From NCBI RefSeq assembly GCF_022201045.2, contig NC_068558.1, positions 51,067,501 through 51,131,500 on the forward strand: a stretch of DNA of 64,000 nucleotides, read 5' to 3'. Positions 63,800 to 64,000 of the stretch are shown in pieces. Below the pieces are notes generated by a model. That model did no database searches. It was not told the origin of the DNA and saw only the letters and a program-made list of their open reading frames with translations. Both the position numbers and the translations under genes were made by a program. This DNA is from Citrus sinensis (taxonomy: Eukaryota; Streptophyta; Magnoliopsida; Sapindales; Rutaceae). Within the stretch, counting starts at the first letter, position 1. The number at the start of each line of letters is the position of its first letter.

Positions 63800-64000
63800 T
63801 TTTTACTTTATCATGATTAATTAGTTAATGGGTCAAAACTTGTGGTTTAATCTCTTTCAAAAAGTAGCTTTTTAATCACTGCATAACAGTAAATCCTCAA
63901 TCTTTGAAATGTAAATACTCATTAGTAAGTAATAATGAAATAATTTTTGACATTTTTAAAGCATCTTCCTTGAGCACGCTTCATTTAATTTATTCATTCA
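63800..64000. other. AT-rich DNA at the right edge
   Basis: Nothing can be supported in these last 200 bases. Confidence 0.5.

Overview
This window is nuclear DNA from a dicot plant, probably a rosid. Citrus or another Sapindales species is a guess from overall character and was not tested. The genes have short GT-AG introns, AT-rich intergenic DNA, plastid and mitochondrial targeting sequences, and families found only in plants (PPR editing factor, NPF transporter, UDP-glucuronate epimerase, Ycf20-like). Twelve protein-coding genes can be reconstructed. In every spliced gene the exon lengths I read off add up to an intact reading frame.

Layout: a CRR4-like PPR gene (+, 3.3-5.2 kb) converges on an LRR receptor-like pseudokinase (-, 6.2-9.1 kb). 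Next come an AT-rich spacer with a tRNA-derived SINE, ribosomal protein S13 (+, 14.2-15.7 kb) and a long gene-poor stretch. A tandem block on the minus strand follows: UDP-glucuronate 4-epimerase (22.1-23.4 kb), EPSP synthase (25.7-28.8 kb), plastid transketolase (31.8-35.1 kb), RAD51C (36.9-44.0 kb) and the organellar tRNA threonylcarbamoyltransferase GCP1 (44.9-49.3 kb). To the right are an NPF7-type transporter (+), arginase (-), a long SagB/nitroreductase-like protein (+) and a Ycf20-like plastid membrane protein (-). The last kilobase holds a long-inverted-repeat element.

The main discovery is a nearly whole Ac-like hAT DNA transposon, 4,694 bp (37450-42143), inserted antisense in intron 7 of RAD51C. 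It has an exact 8-bp target duplication, matching terminal inverted repeats and CCGGGT-rich subterminal arrays. Its three-exon transposase gene is broken by one in-frame stop. Its 5' region carries a captured 14-3-3 exon that still has its splice acceptor.

The order CRR4, LRR-RLK, RPS13, GAE, EPSPS, transketolase, RAD51C, GCP1 matches Arabidopsis At2g45350 down to At2g45270 as I recall it, with RPS13 recalling the At4g00100/At4g00110 and At3g60750/At3g60770 neighbourhoods. The block is therefore an old conserved segment. Functionally the genes are mostly housekeeping: shikimate pathway, Calvin cycle/pentose phosphates, pectin precursor supply, tRNA t6A modification, recombination, arginine breakdown and plastid RNA editing. 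They form no operon-like system. I found no LTR retroelement, viral relic or CRISPR array.
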